A DNA stretch of 64,000 nucleotides, taken from positions 180,490-244,489 of the forward strand of contig JBAMJV010003820.1 in assembly GCA_037951105.1 (NCBI GenBank), given 5' to 3'. Shown here piece after piece: positions 32,754 to 43,734 of the stretch. The notes below the pieces were generated by a model that made no database searches, was not told where the DNA came from, and saw nothing but the letters and a program-made list of their open reading frames with translations. The translations under genes were made by a program, and so were the position numbers. Position 1 is the stretch's first letter. Each line of letters begins with the position of its first letter. This DNA is from Echinarachnius parma (taxonomy: Eukaryota > Echinodermata > Echinoidea > Clypeasteroida > Echinarachniidae).

Positions 32754-32860
32754 GATGATGATGATGATGATGGTAAAGATGGAGAAGATGATAATGATGT
32801 AGATGATGATGACATTGACGTTGACGATGACAAAACGATGACAGTGATGATGTTGATAAA
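32472..32860. repeat. (GAT)n microsatellite
   Basis: About 300 bp of GAT/ATG repeats broken by GTT, GAC and GAA triplets. It produces long artefact frames of poly-S, poly-H or poly-M. Confidence 0.95.
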
Positions 32861-32935
32861 TAACATATCACAACAAATATGCAAATTCCCACCATGAGGA
32901 CTCTTCCATTTGTATGATGGGTAGGGTCAACTTAC

Positions 32936-33000
32936 CTTGTAGGGGTGGGTGTGTGGCTCTCACTTAATAAATCGTCTGTTTCCGTTCGAGCTCTCTTCAC
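32936..33000 (-). CDS. Candidate internal coding exon (65 bp)
   Basis: On the minus strand a very good acceptor (TTTCCTTTTCTTTTCATTG then ATGTTCCAG) is followed after 65 bp by a strong CTACAAG|GTAAGT donor. Of three frames only one is free of stops. It encodes 21 residues starting VKRARTETDDLL and ending ESHTPTPT, plus two bases into the next codon (phase 0 in, phase 2 out). The Ser/Thr/Pro-rich, acidic-basic composition suits a flexible regulatory linker. I do not recognise the protein family. Neighbouring exons are not visible; the (GAT)n just downstream would be intronic. This is the best-supported exon in the window, but a 65-bp open frame by itself is weak. Confidence 0.5.
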
Positions 33001-33289
33001 CTGGAACATCAATGAAAAGAAAAGGAAACAATACTATTCATCAGAATTTTCCAAAATGCTACAACATGAGAAATCTTATTATATTTACACATTTTCCAAA
33101 GGATACAGAATAGAACAACAAATTGCCCAAACGCAAGACACTTCTAACTGTTTTTCCCCAAGCTGCACAATACAAAAACTGGATATCTGCTTTTTCCAAG
33201 TTGTGAATGAATCTTTTTCTTTCCTGTTCCTAGTAGCAATTTCACTGAACCTACGACCATCACAACTATCAATCAGATTAACGCCCAGA

Positions 33290-33640
33290 AAACAAATAGT
33301 AACTAGAAATTGCGCGCTCGGCGGGTCGCGCAGCCGAGCACATGTATCCCCCGAACCAATTGCATTGCACTTTTGTGGGTTGTAATATTGTGAACTGAAC
33401 AAGTTTGGTGGTGTACGTTGTTCTACTAGGCTGGCAGTAGCCTTTGGGCAAGGCCTCGCGCGCTGTTTGTCCTCCGAGCAGGGTCTGATTAATAGACAAG
33501 GCGATGTGCGCTTACAGCAGTGATCGCTGGACTGAGCCGCGTCAGCGGCGAGGCCTTTGCTAACTTGCGGAGCTCATTAATATTGGCATATGTAACAGGC
33601 TCTTACATTATGCAGCAGTTAAAAACAATTGCAGCCAATC
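33290..33640. other. GC-rich high-complexity island
   Basis: TGCGCGCTCGGCGGGTCGCG, GCAAGGCCTCGCGCGCTG, AGCCGCGTCAGCGGCGAGGC and CTCATTAATATTGGC in unique sequence. A TATCCCCCGAAC word at 33344 also occurs at the end of the following array (35020). Candidate regulatory island. Confidence 0.3.
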
Positions 33641-33720
33641 GTCATTGTTTAGGGTTTTGAACAAGGTGTTATACTTGGATTTGTTTATCAATTATAGGGG
33701 GATCAGTATTCAAGTGTACA

Positions 33721-34932
33721 TGGCAACCAGGACTCCGCCCCACACCAAAATCAAAAGGCTTCATCCTCTTTCCTTAATACACCTTCATACCAAATTAGAA
33801 AATGATCGGACAAGAACTCGGACCTGTAGAGCGTTCACAAGGTAATCTTAACTATTTCTTTATATCATGGTTACCATGGCAACCAGGACTCCGCCCCACA
33901 CCAAAATCAATAGGCTTCATCCTCTTTCCTTAAGACACCTTCATACCAAATTAGAAAATGATCGGACAAGAACTCGGACCTGTAGAGCGTTCACAAGGTA
34001 ATCTTAACTATTTCTTTATATCATGGTTACCATGGCAACCAGGACTCCGCCCCACACCAAAATCTAAAGGCTTCATCCTCTTTCCTTAAGACACCTTCAT
34101 ACCAAATTAGAAAATGATCAGACAAGAACTCGGACCTGTAGAGCGTTCACAAGGTAATATTAACTATTTATTTATATCATGGTTACCATGGCAACCAGGA
34201 CCGCGCCCCACACCAAAATCAATAGGCTTCATCCTCTTTCCTTAATACACCTTCATACCAAATTAGAAAATGATCGGACAAGAACTCGGACCTGTAGAGC
34301 GTTCACAAGGTAATCTTAACTATTTCTTTATATCATGGTTACCATGGCAACCAGGGCTCCGCCCCACACCAAAATCAATAGGCTTCATCCTCTTTCCTTA
34401 ATACACCTTCATACCAAATTAGAAAATGATCGGACAAGAACTCGGACCTGTAGAGCGTTCACAAGGTAATCTTAACTATTTCTTTATATCATGGTTACCA
34501 TGGCAACCAGGACTCCGCCCCACACCAAAATCAATAGGCTTCATCCTCTTTCCTTAATACACCTTCATACCAAATTAGAAAATGATCGGACAAGAACTCG
34601 GACCTGTAGAGCGTTCACAAGGTAATCTTAACTATTTCTTTATATCATGGTTACCATGGCAACCAGGACTCCGCCCCACACCAAAATCAATAGGCTTCAT
34701 CCTCTTTCCTTAATACACCTTCATACCAAATTAAAAAATGATCGGACAAGAACTCGGACCTGTAGAGCGTTCACAAGGTAATCTTAACTATTTCTTTATA
34801 TCATGGTTACCATGGCAACCAGGACTCCGCCCCACACCAAAATCAATAGGCTTCATCCTCTTTCCTTAATACACCTTCATACCAAATTAGAAAATGATCG
34901 GACAAGAACTCGGACCTGTAGAGCGTTCACAA
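33721..34932. repeat. Minisatellite array, 156 bp x 8, exact period
   Basis: Units start at 33721, 33877, 34033, 34189, 34345, 34501, 34657 and 34813. All are exactly 156 bp except the last, which is cut at GCGTTCACAAG. Unit: TGGCAACCAGGACTCCGCCC...CACACCAAAATCAATAGGC...CTCGGACCTGTAGAGC...ATCATGGTTACCA. Only a few substitutions separate units. The frames across it are not genes. Confidence 0.95.
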
Positions 34933-34942
34933 GAAAATCTCT

Positions 34943-34960
34943 GCGGCGGACGCGGCGGAC

Positions 34961-35000
<40 letters not shown>

Positions 35001-35045
35001 GACGAGGCCAAATCCATAGTATCCCCCGAAGTGGTTCGGGGGATA
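34943..35045. repeat. (CGG)n tract and perfect 11-bp hairpin
   Basis: About 57 bp of CGG/GCG repeats follow the last unit. Then comes ACGAGGCCAAATCCATAG and a hairpin TATCCCCCGAA-GTGG-TTCGGGGGATA (35020-35045). The same tail style suggests a mobile or dispersed repeat terminus. Confidence 0.8.
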
Positions 35046-35339
35046 CAATGATGCAGGCAGCGTAGAAAAAAGTCAGAAAAATTGATAAGAGATTGACTGA
35101 ATAGGCTGGTTAAATGGTAAAGAATGCCTACTATAAATGGGTGAAGGATTGAACAGTGGAATGGGTTTGTAGATATAAGAGTGACTGATAGAATGAGTAA
35201 AACTTAACAATTCTTCTATTTAAAACAAATATTAAAAAAAGGGACAACATTGGAGCTAGAGGTAGAACACAAAGGGTCAGGAAAAGAGATTGATAGCATC
35301 ATTATAGGAAGAAGAAAAAGAAAGATTTAAGGACAATTT

Positions 35340-36260
35340 AATGAATGAATGAAGACATGAAAGGAGAAAAAGGCATATAAGACAGTGATTAGACAGAAGA
35401 GTAAGGATTTCAGAAGACTGAAAGAAGGAGTGAAAGAGCGTGAGAAGGAGGTTTAGTAGTTATTGATGGTACAAATGGAGTGATGAATAGAAGTGATGGA
35501 GTGATGCTAGAAGACGGACGGGATTGATAAATGATTCCATGAATAGGTGAAAGAATACGAGAAAGAAAGCTAGATGTCCACTGCGTATGATTCATTATAA
35601 ATGGAGTGGTGGGTAGAAAGAGTAACAGATGGAGAACATTGGAAGAAGATTCCATGAATAGGTGGAAGATACACACAAAAAAAGAAGTTAGCAGTTCACT
35701 GTAAATGATTCACATAATAAATAGAGTGATGGATAGAAGGTGCAAAGATGGAGAAGATTGAAAGCAGATTCCAAGAATGGGTGAAAGAGCTGATGAAAGG
35801 TGATCGAGTGGTGGGGACAATTTACAAGGGGTACACGAGGTATACACAACTGATAAATGAGGGACAATTTCATGAATGAATGAAGAGCTGAAAGGCATAA
35901 GGTAGTGATAGTCAGAGGAGCAAGGATTTCAGAAGACTGATAGGGGGAGTGAAAGAGCGAGAGAAGGAGGTATTGATGGTACAAATGGAGTGATAGATAG
36001 AAGGGGTAGAAGAGCGACAGGATTGATAGATGATTCCATGGATAGGTGAAAGAGCGAGAGAAAGAAAGCTAGCCATTCACCACTGTGAACGATTCATGAA
36101 ATAAATGGAGCGATGGATAGAAGAGGGCAAAGTTGGACAAGATTGATGGACGATTCCATGAAAGGGCGAAAGAGCAAGAGAAAAGTTGTTGGCCATTCAA
36201 GGAATACATGTATATGGAGTGATGGATAGAATAGGCCACAAGGCAAATTTTCATAACACA
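35340..36260. repeat. Nested tandem repeat: ~120-bp subunits, ~525-bp duplication
   Basis: GAATGAATGAAGA...CAAGGATTTCAGAAGACTGA...GTGAAAGAGCG recurs at about 35340 and 35866. Within these, GGAGTGATGGATAGAAG...GATTGATGGAYGATTCCATG repeats about every 120 bp. Confidence 0.75.
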
Positions 36261-36339
36261 AAAATAAGGGTTTGTAATACTTAAAGGGGATGGATGACCA
36301 GGATGTAGAGAAAGTAAGGTGATAGAATACTTTGAGAAT

Positions 36340-36459
36340 GTAACTGCTTTGCTTTTTCTTTTCCTTTTATTGTTTAAAATTGCCTATGAATGCATTGGTC
36401 AAGACCCATGAATAGGCAATTTGTTACAATACAAATAAAATAAAAAGAAAAGCAGTTAC
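36340..36459. other. 120-bp imperfect palindrome
   Basis: GTAACTGCTTTGCTTTTTCT pairs with AAAGAAAAGCAGTTAC, and inner ATTGCCTAT pairs with ATAGGCAAT. Possible foldback element; no target duplication seen. Confidence 0.7.
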
Positions 36460-36516
36460 TACATCATGCTTTAGTTATGAGATACTAGTAGTTAACCAAT
36501 CAGGTATCACAGTTAA

Positions 36517-36795
36517 CCTCTTTGGAACTCTTGCTCTTGCTGGGGTCTATGGCTATTGCTTTCAATGGGTTAATATGTTCAGGATTGAACCTAAATACAC
36601 CATTGTTGGGGTCTCTAGATGGCGAATGCATATCAAACCAAAATCACACTTTCTTCAATGGGTTAACCCATTCAGAACTGGTCCTACAAACACTCGGGCT
36701 GGGATCTACATGTATGACAAATACATGTTGTACAAAAATCAAGTCATCTTCCATGGGTTAAAGCCACAATATTATAGTGTCTAGTCCTGAATAGG
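36517..36795 (+). mobile_element. Chain of R-A-type units sharing TTAA borders
   Basis: TTAA at 36513, 36570, 36663, 36758 and 36796 divide the segment into four units. Starts and ends are R-A-like (CCCATTCAGAACTGGTCC, GTTCAGGATTGAACC, TAGTCCTGAATAGG). Confidence 0.7.
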
Positions 36796-36934
36796 TTAAA
36801 ACAACAAAATCACAAGAAAATAAATGCCCCATGGTATTCAACATTTCTTGATCATGCACCAGCCCAACTTTTTTTTCTTTCTTTTATTTCTTCCTTTTCC
36901 CCCTTTTTTTTCGTTAATTTTTGTATCTTCTAGC

Positions 36935-37050
36935 TAAAGGCCAGTTAATCTCTGCCACCGATTGCCCTGCCTTCATCAATCACAGGCCGAGTCAGAATGA
37001 TCGGGGACAAACCCATGCAGACTAGACTGATGGAGCAAGGTTTAGGGGGA
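36935..37050. other. High-complexity island
   Basis: CCACCGATTGCCCTGCCTTC, ATCAATCACAGGCCGAG and GAATGATCGGGGACAAAC form a unique block with TGATTG/ATCAATCA-type sites. 37050-37500 is purine-rich AT DNA without features. Confidence 0.2.
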
Positions 37051-37499
37051 GGGCTGGCAAATGCCACATGGGAGTTAGTAGATGGGACTAAGGGGAAATA
37101 TTGTGCAATCTAGGCAAGATAAGAAGTGATCCATGGAGCAGTTAGTGAAGACACAACATAAGAACTGAACCAAAAAGGTGATTAGAGACTTTAAAAGGGA
37201 AATGCACAGCAATTGAGAAAAGGTACCAAAAAGGAACATGGAAAATATTATAAAAGGTAGTACTGTGCAAAGATTTATAAAAAAAAATTACGTGGAATTA
37301 TGTGATAAATTTTTAAAGGAAGAAAGGTGATGCTCATGGAAAAGCTGTCACGATAGTACTGAATTTAGGTAGAAAAGATGGTAAAAACATAAATTTGCAT
37401 TAAAAATGGTAATAAAATAATATAAAAGGGATAAAAAAAGAAAACACAGAATGAAAGAGTTGGGGAAGAGAAAGAATAAGGGAGGGGGAGAGACAGTTA

Positions 37500-37870
37500 A
37501 AGATCAGAGAACTGTCAAACTTGAGGGAAATGGCTGGTGGTGATTGGTCGAAATGAGGGAACAACATTTTCCATTACTGGTAATGATGTTGAGGCCCCTA
37601 AATGGGCCGCCAAATGGGGATATATAACATGCTGCCTGCCACACAGAACATCAATCAATCAATCACGTCAGAAACGCACCCTGCGCTGCGCTGCGCTAAA
37701 CGACTTTCATAAACGAGGAGGGAAAGAAATTGGGGGAAGAGAAATTAAAGCTCGAGGGTTTGAAGATTTTGCTAAAATACGGCTAGGGGGCAAAGTCAAA
37801 CCCCCTTTCGCTTTTGCCCCAATCCGCTCAATTCAAAAACCTAATTGTACATTTGACTGATTGCTTGCTT
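37500..37870. other. High-complexity island with clustered ATCA sites
   Basis: GGTGGTGATTGGTCG, ATCAATCAATCAATCACGTC, CTGCGCTGCGCTGCGC and GACTGATTGCTTGC lie within 370 bp. The long open frame has no splice support. PBX/MEIS/Hox-like sites are suggested by the words alone. Confidence 0.28.
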
Positions 37871-38555
37871 TCACGGGGAAAATTGGATGTTTGATTGATC
37901 AGGACTAATTTCTTCACTTCCAAACTCTCTCGAAAAAATGTCCCTAATATGTGTTGATTTTGTTAATGATTGAAAATCGCAAGAGCGAGTGCTACATGGT
38001 ACTTATAGTAATGATTTCTTCAAGTTTGACTAGGCTTGTTTATAATTGACAGTGACATAATTTGGCAGGTTTTGATTGATCCATTTGTTGACATAGTTTT
38101 TAATACAAATCTGTATAATCAACCATCACAATGTTATCAATGCAAAGATATCCTGGTTATGTTGGCTTTGTCAATGATTTTAATTGAGGGAACGAATGAA
38201 ACACAAAACTGAGAGTAACAATTACTTCCAAATTGGCAATGGTTTCAAAAGAATTTAGATATCTTCGCCCCATTTGGTATACATTTGTGTATTAACCTTC
38301 GCAGATTTATTGAATTAACTAATTGATGACTATTAGATTTCTGTATAACATGTATTCTTAAATATCAAACAAAGCAGGAAAGTTTTTCATGCAAACCTCA
38401 GTCCTAACAGTAATATGTTAATTACATGCGAAAGAGTATGCTCACAGGAGTATCATGAAAATTTAAGAGATTTTAAAATGCACACATTATAATTGATGAG
38501 AGCTATTTTAGAACACCATGTCGACATCTACTGAAGATCCCTACTCAATAGTGTA
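37871..38555. other. AT-rich stretch, nothing recognised
   Basis: No repeat family or exon signal identified. Confidence 0.35.
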
Positions 38556-38564
38556 TTTGTTTAA

Positions 38565-38934
38565 AGGGATCTAGTAGCATTGTCCTAATCCACACAACTT
38601 ACTTAGAACTCTAGTGTTTCTCTCATACCTTGTTGTATTTATATTACTTATAGAAGCGTAGAACATGTATACATCAGTTTTTTCCCCTTCCGTTAACAAG
38701 ATATTTACGATTGAAATGTTTTGATTTTAATTATCCACTGGAAAGTTATAACTGTGTAGTACAGAGTCAGTACAATGAGATATCGAATACCACTTTGCCC
38801 CTTTGCTCATTTCACAGCCGTATAATATTCATTTATCGTAATATATTTTCACACATTACTTAGTGGACACATCAGATCACAAATATATAAAATCTATCAC
38901 TTTTTGCACATGTCAACAAAGTTACTAGATCCCT
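38565..38934 (-). mobile_element. R-D element, full (370 bp)
   Basis: TTAA 38561-38564 and 38935-38938. AGGGATCTAGTAGCATTGTC ... GTCAACAAAGTTACTAGATC. More diverged than the 25.9-kb pair and lacks their hairpin. Confidence 0.85.
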
Positions 38935-39372
38935 TTAATATAATTATTACTATTATTATTATTATCATCATCATTATGATCATCATTGTGATATTACTAT
39001 GTCAACATCTACTCAAGATAAAAAAAACTGGTATAGATTTGCAGCAATGTCTTACGGGGTATGAATGCATAGATCACCCCTGAACAAAGAAATAATGTAG
39101 GTTACAAATCTGTGTCAGTGACGATGGAACATCTACTCAAAGATAATAATACATTGCTAAAGTTCATTCCAAGTTTGATGCCCACATACATGCTGTTTAT
39201 GTTATTATCCCCTGGTACATAAGTGTGCCATGATGGAATTGTCATTCCTTTATTTGGTACTGATGAACACGTTAAAACTCTTACTAGACACAGCTTGAGA
39301 AAGCTATTGATTCTCGTGTGCAAACACAGGAGAGAATGGGTACTGAGCATATTAACCAAGATCAAGATGAAA

Positions 39373-39440
39373 TAAAATAATAATAATTGCATTTATATGG
39401 CGCTTTATACGGGCGTTTCTAAGCGCACTGGTGGTCTGCC
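39373..39440 (-). mobile_element. SINE 3' tail fragment, reversed
   Basis: AATAATAATAATTGCATTTA...TATGGCGCTTTATACGGGCG...AAGCGC is the complement of the SINE tail at 21215-21276. Confidence 0.55.
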
Positions 39441-39649
39441 TGAATAAGAAAACTAGTAAACACGATAGCATAAAAACAATACAACACCAAAGTCAAAGTA
39501 ACAAATAAGAAATAACAAATAAATGCAATATATGATACAATGCTTAATAACAACTGTGTGCGCTTCCAGAAAATTACAACTGCTTAAAAAGATGGGGTTT
39601 GAGGAGGATTATAGCATAGAGCACCTTCCGTCTTTTGATGCTCATGGCC

Positions 39650-39880
39650 TATCATTATTATTATCCCAGCCATAAGATACACACATTTTCCACTACCTGG
39701 GAAGCATTCAAGCCAAACAACTGGTAAGTGCACATAGTGCTAAGGAAACACATTTCATCCTTCCGGGTACCCACTTAAAATACATCTATATTGAGAGCAG
39801 GGGAGCTGGAGAGTGGGAACACGGTTTCAAGGAATCTCGAGGGGGGTTACTCAGTGGTCACCTACCATGAAGCCAAGTGG
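39650..39880 (-). mobile_element. R-H (SINE-like) fragment
   Basis: ATTATTATTATCCCAGCC, CACATTTTCCACTACCTGGG, AAGCATTCAAGCC are shared with 30790 and 54345, extended here to CTCAGTGGTCACC. Confidence 0.5.
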
Positions 39881-39954
39881 CCTGGTATTTCAGGTGCTAT
39901 TTAGGTTGGGACAACAAACCCCCACTGGTATTTAGATCAGAGACAAAGGGTGGA

Positions 39955-40905
39955 GGTGAAGATGATGATGATGATGGGGGGATGAAGAGGATAAAGAGGA
40001 CCGTTGGGGTAAAGGATGGATAAGGGGAAGAATGGAAAATGAATTAAGGAGGAGGGGAAGGGATGTAAGTTAATGATGATTTGGAGGAGGAAGATGACAA
40101 GGAGGAGGAGAGGGACGAGGAGGGGGAATAGGGGGAGGAGAAGAGGGAATGTGGAGGAGGAGGGGAATAGAAGCGGAGGATGTGGAAGAGGGGAGGAGGA
40201 TGAGAAGTGTAGGAGGAGGCAAATGGAGGAAAGGAAGAATGGAAAATGAATTAAGGAGGAGGGAAAGGGATGTAGGTTAATGATGACTTGGAGGAGGAAG
40301 ATGTCAAGAAGGAGGAGAGGGAAGAGGAGAGGGAAGAGGAGGGGGAATAGGGGGAGGAGAAGGAGGAATGAGGTGAATGGAGGCGGAGGATGTGGAGGAG
40401 GGGTGGAGGAGGAGTAGGATGAGGTGGAAAAGGGGGAGGATGAGAAGTGCAGGAGGCAAATGGAGGATAGGAAGAATGGAAAATGAATTGAGGAGGGAAA
40501 GGGATGTAGGTTAATCATGATTTGGAGGAGGAAGATGACAAGAAGGAGGGGAGGAATGAGGCGGAGGGAATGGAGGAGGAAGAGGAGGTGGAGGAAGGGC
40601 AGAGAAGGAGAAGGAGGAGGATCAGAAGGTTAGGAGGCGAATTGAGGAGGGGAGGATGAGGAGGATGGGGGTGAGGGAGGAGGAGGAGGATGGAGGAAGG
40701 TTGGAAAAGAAGGACGAGGAGAAGGAGGAGGATCAGAAGGGTAGGAGGGGAGGATGAGGAGGATGGAGGAGGAATAAGAGGTAGACGAAGTGTGGATAAG
40801 GAGGACAAGGAGGAGGATCAGAAGGGTAGGAGGGGAGGATGAGGAGGGTGGTGGTGGAGGAGGAGGATGGAGTAGGGAAAGAGGAGTAGATTGGAGGAGG
40901 AGGGA
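39955..40905. repeat. (GGA)n purine tract with ~200-240-bp tandem units
   Basis: Nearly 900 bp of A/G on the plus strand. GGAAGAATGGAAAATGAATT and TGATGAYTTGGAGGAGGAAG recur near 40027, 40231 and 40470. Later shorter units carry GAGGATCAGAAGG. Prone to triplex/H-DNA or G-quadruplex; encoded proline/leucine frames are artefacts. Confidence 0.9.
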
Positions 40906-40927
40906 GTGTGTATTTGTGTATATTGGG

Positions 40928-40967
40928 ATCTCCAGGCCAGTTCAGTATACTGAACTGGCCTGGAGAT
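40928..40967. other. Perfect 40-bp palindrome without spacer
   Basis: ATCTCCAGGCCAGTTCAGTA is immediately followed by its exact complement. It sits at the end of the purine tract. Confidence 0.95.
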
Positions 40968-41054
40968 ATGCAAACGATTTTACCATTGACAATGAAGCTT
41001 CAAGATTATTTGATTTCAGTTAATAATGTTATTACAAAGTATATTAGCATTATT

Positions 41055-41160
41055 ATTTTCATCAACATCATCATCATCGTCATCACCACCATCATCATCA
41101 TCATCACCACCACCATCAATGTAAACATCATTATCATGGTTACCATTACCATCTTCAACA
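41055..41160. repeat. Impure (ATC)n microsatellite
   Basis: CATCATCATCGTCATCACC-type triplets for about 100 bp. Confidence 0.85.
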
Positions 41161-41480
41161 ATCAATTTTGAACAAGTTGTATTATGAATCATCTTGACCA
41201 TCCCTTTTCACTACAGTAAAGACATCACATGAAATTAAAATTAAATATTAAAAGCTTTGCACCTAGTAACACTGCTAAATGAACATGTACCACACTGTGC
41301 TATTAAAATGGCAAAAGGGAAACATGTGCCTGGTTGCAAGGCTAACCCATTTATCTATCAGTCTTTGCTACATGGTGTTTAGGTACGTGCAGGAGGGACT
41401 GGGTGCCAGCGGACAAGTTGAAGTCAAGTCAAGAGGAACGTATAAACAACGGTGGCCTGGCTAGCAAAATAGATTGGAAA

Positions 41481-42280
41481 GTCATTATCACATCCCTGCA
41501 GTGCTTGGATAAACACCTTACAGCATGGATTTAACCCTCTTAGCGCTAAACCATAGAAAAGGCCATCACCAGAGTCATTATCACATCATTGCAGTGCTAG
41601 TATAAACACTATGAATACAGCATATATTTAACCCTCTTAGCGCTACACCAATGAAAGGGCCATAGAGTCAATCACCAGAGTCATTATCACATCACTGCAG
41701 TGCTAGTATCAACACCTTACAGCATTGATTTAACACTCTTGGTGCTAAACAAAAGAAAGAGCCATAGAGTCCGCCAGAGTCACTATCACACCATTGCAGT
41801 GCTAGTGTAAACACCTTACAGCGTTGATTTAACCCTCTTGGCGCTAAACCAAAGAAAAGGCCACAGAGTCAATCACCTAAGTCATTATCACACCATTGCA
41901 GTGCTAGTGTAAACACCTTACAGCATGGATTTAACACTCTTAGCACTAAACCAAAGAAAAGGCCATAGAGTCAATCACCAGAGTCACTATCACACCATTG
42001 CAGTGCTAGTGTAAACACCTTACAGCGTCGATTTAACACTCTTAGCGCTAAACAAAAGAAAAGGCCATAGAGTCAATCACCAGAGTCACTATCACACCAT
42101 TGCAGTGCTAGTGTAAACACCTTACAGCATGGATTTAACACTCTTAGCACTAAACCAAAGAAAAGGCCATAGAGTCAATCGCCAGTCACTATCACACCAT
42201 TGCAGTGCTAGCGTAAATACCGTACAGTGTCGATTTAACACTCTTGGTGCTAAACCAATGAAAGGGCAATGGAGTCAGCA
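41481..42280. repeat. Tandem repeat, ~102 bp x 8
   Basis: GTCACTATCACACCATTGCA marks units near 41481, 41574, 41680, 41779, 41881, 41983, 42085 and 42185. The central ones are exactly 102 bp apart. Each contains CACCTTACAGCATGGATTTA and CTCTTAGCGCTAAACCAAAG. Confidence 0.9.
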
Positions 42281-42289
42281 TCCACTTCT

Positions 42290-42890
42290 TATGTCAAAAA
42301 CCTTTTCTCTGTTAGAAACTGTAGCTCTATATGTTACAGTGTAAGTTAAAATGGGGTAACCGGATTTCATCAGCCAATGAAGTATCCTAGAGATTCATAC
42401 GCTTGTGTTACTATCATCTTAATACTTAAAGCCTAAAAACTACCCTTTAAAATGACACTGCATGTTGGTCCTACGGTACTACCTAATCAATTGATTTTTT
42501 TAAAATAGTGCAAGAAAAGGTTTAAATGGCAACATCTGAACAGAAATCAATAAATGCAGAAATATAAGCCAAAAGTTACTCAGAAAAAAAATATGATCAG
42601 AAAGAGAGAGAGAGAAGGACAAGAAATTGATAACAAATGCAGAGTTGAAAGAATTTGCATAGAAAAAGGTGGGGAGACATAATAAATGCACACACACAAA
42701 ATAGTCAATACTTTTGTCTCATTTTTGAAAAAAGGGTAAAAAGGGTTTAAAACGGAAAAACGAAAATAAAGGCATTTCTTGGCACAGAACATAGAGCATG
42801 GAGGGGTGAAATTAATTTCCTCTCTGTCTGTGGACTGCTTTGTAGCAATGCTTTGTGTTCAGTCATGAAGGGTTGGTGGATGATACAAGT
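42290..42890. other. AT-rich stretch, nothing recognised
   Basis: Contains a short GAGAGAGAGAGA run at 42603. No other feature seen. Confidence 0.35.
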
Positions 42891-42900
42891 GCAAACAGAG

Positions 42901-43170
42901 AACTCATCTCAGAATTTCTTCATCTTGTCACATATCTGTCCGTTATCTTCTTCTTACAATTTTTTTTACAAAGAATGAAATGAAGGGATAAAGAAAGGAG
43001 TATTTTGACCATAAAGTCATCTTCAGAATTGTTTTCATTGGGTCAAATATCTGGCCATTATCTTTTTGTTTTCTCAAAAAAATGAATGGACCAGGAGAGG
43101 GAAAGGGAAAATTTTAGCTCCACAAACTCATCTCAGAAACTGTTCATCTAATCTCTCTTTTATGTTTGAA
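42901..43170. repeat. Tandem repeat, ~113 bp x 3
   Basis: CTCATCTCAGAATTTCTTCA, GTCATCTTCAGAATTGTTTT and CTCATCTCAGAAACTGTTCA start units near 42902, 43016 and 43127. They share TATCTGKCCRTTATCTT and GAATGRAATGAAGG-like purine parts. Confidence 0.65.
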
Positions 43171-43197
43171 AAACATGAAAAAAGAAGAAATTGAAAT

Positions 43198-43325
43198 TCC
43201 CTGTCCGAGGCTGGACCCCAAATACTCAGCCTATTATCTATGGACAATGCATCTTTGGACAAAATGAAATATTTCTTGTATGGGTTAAATGTAGCTGTTG
43301 GACCATTTAGCAACTTCATTGGCAC
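43198..43325 (+). mobile_element. R-A remnant
   Basis: CTGTCCGAGGCTGGACCCCA...AATACTCAGCC...CTATGGACAATGC...GTATGGGTTAAA. Confidence 0.45.
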
Positions 43326-43734
43326 GTCAGTTGCTTAGTCGAAAGTCAGTCAATGAAATTTACAACTTATTTGAAAGCTTCTTACTTATAATTAAGAATT
43401 CAGTCTTGGTAAATTTCAAAGTTTGTCCATCTTGTTCATCATCTCCAATTGATTGAAAAGTATTTACAATCTACGCAACACAAAAAAAAGATATCAGCCA
43501 GAGAAATGTGTTGTCCTGCTTTAAGCTCAGTCTGCTTGACTGTGCAAGCTAGCTCTTAGATGGTTGACCCCAAACAACAATGCACTTTTTTAAGGGGGTG
43601 GAATTCTTCCAATTTTTATTCAATTTTCCCTCGACCGCCCTCCATATTTGCTCTTGACTGGGGAGGAACGTGCCACCACATGGACTGTGTGGGGTAATTC
43701 AACTCAAAATTGCGACTGCCAAAAAGTTATGTGT

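Noticed and set aside
32336-32895. Long poly-Ser, poly-His and poly-Met frames
   Set aside because: They are the three readings of the (GAT)n microsatellite.
33721-34932. Repeated coding unit (frames starting MATRTPPHTKI)
   Set aside because: The frames are short, 156 bp units carry stops in between, and the sequence behaves as a tandem DNA repeat.
39937-40808. 193- and 97-codon minus-strand frames rich in S, P and L
   Set aside because: Complement of the purine tract; low-complexity artefact.
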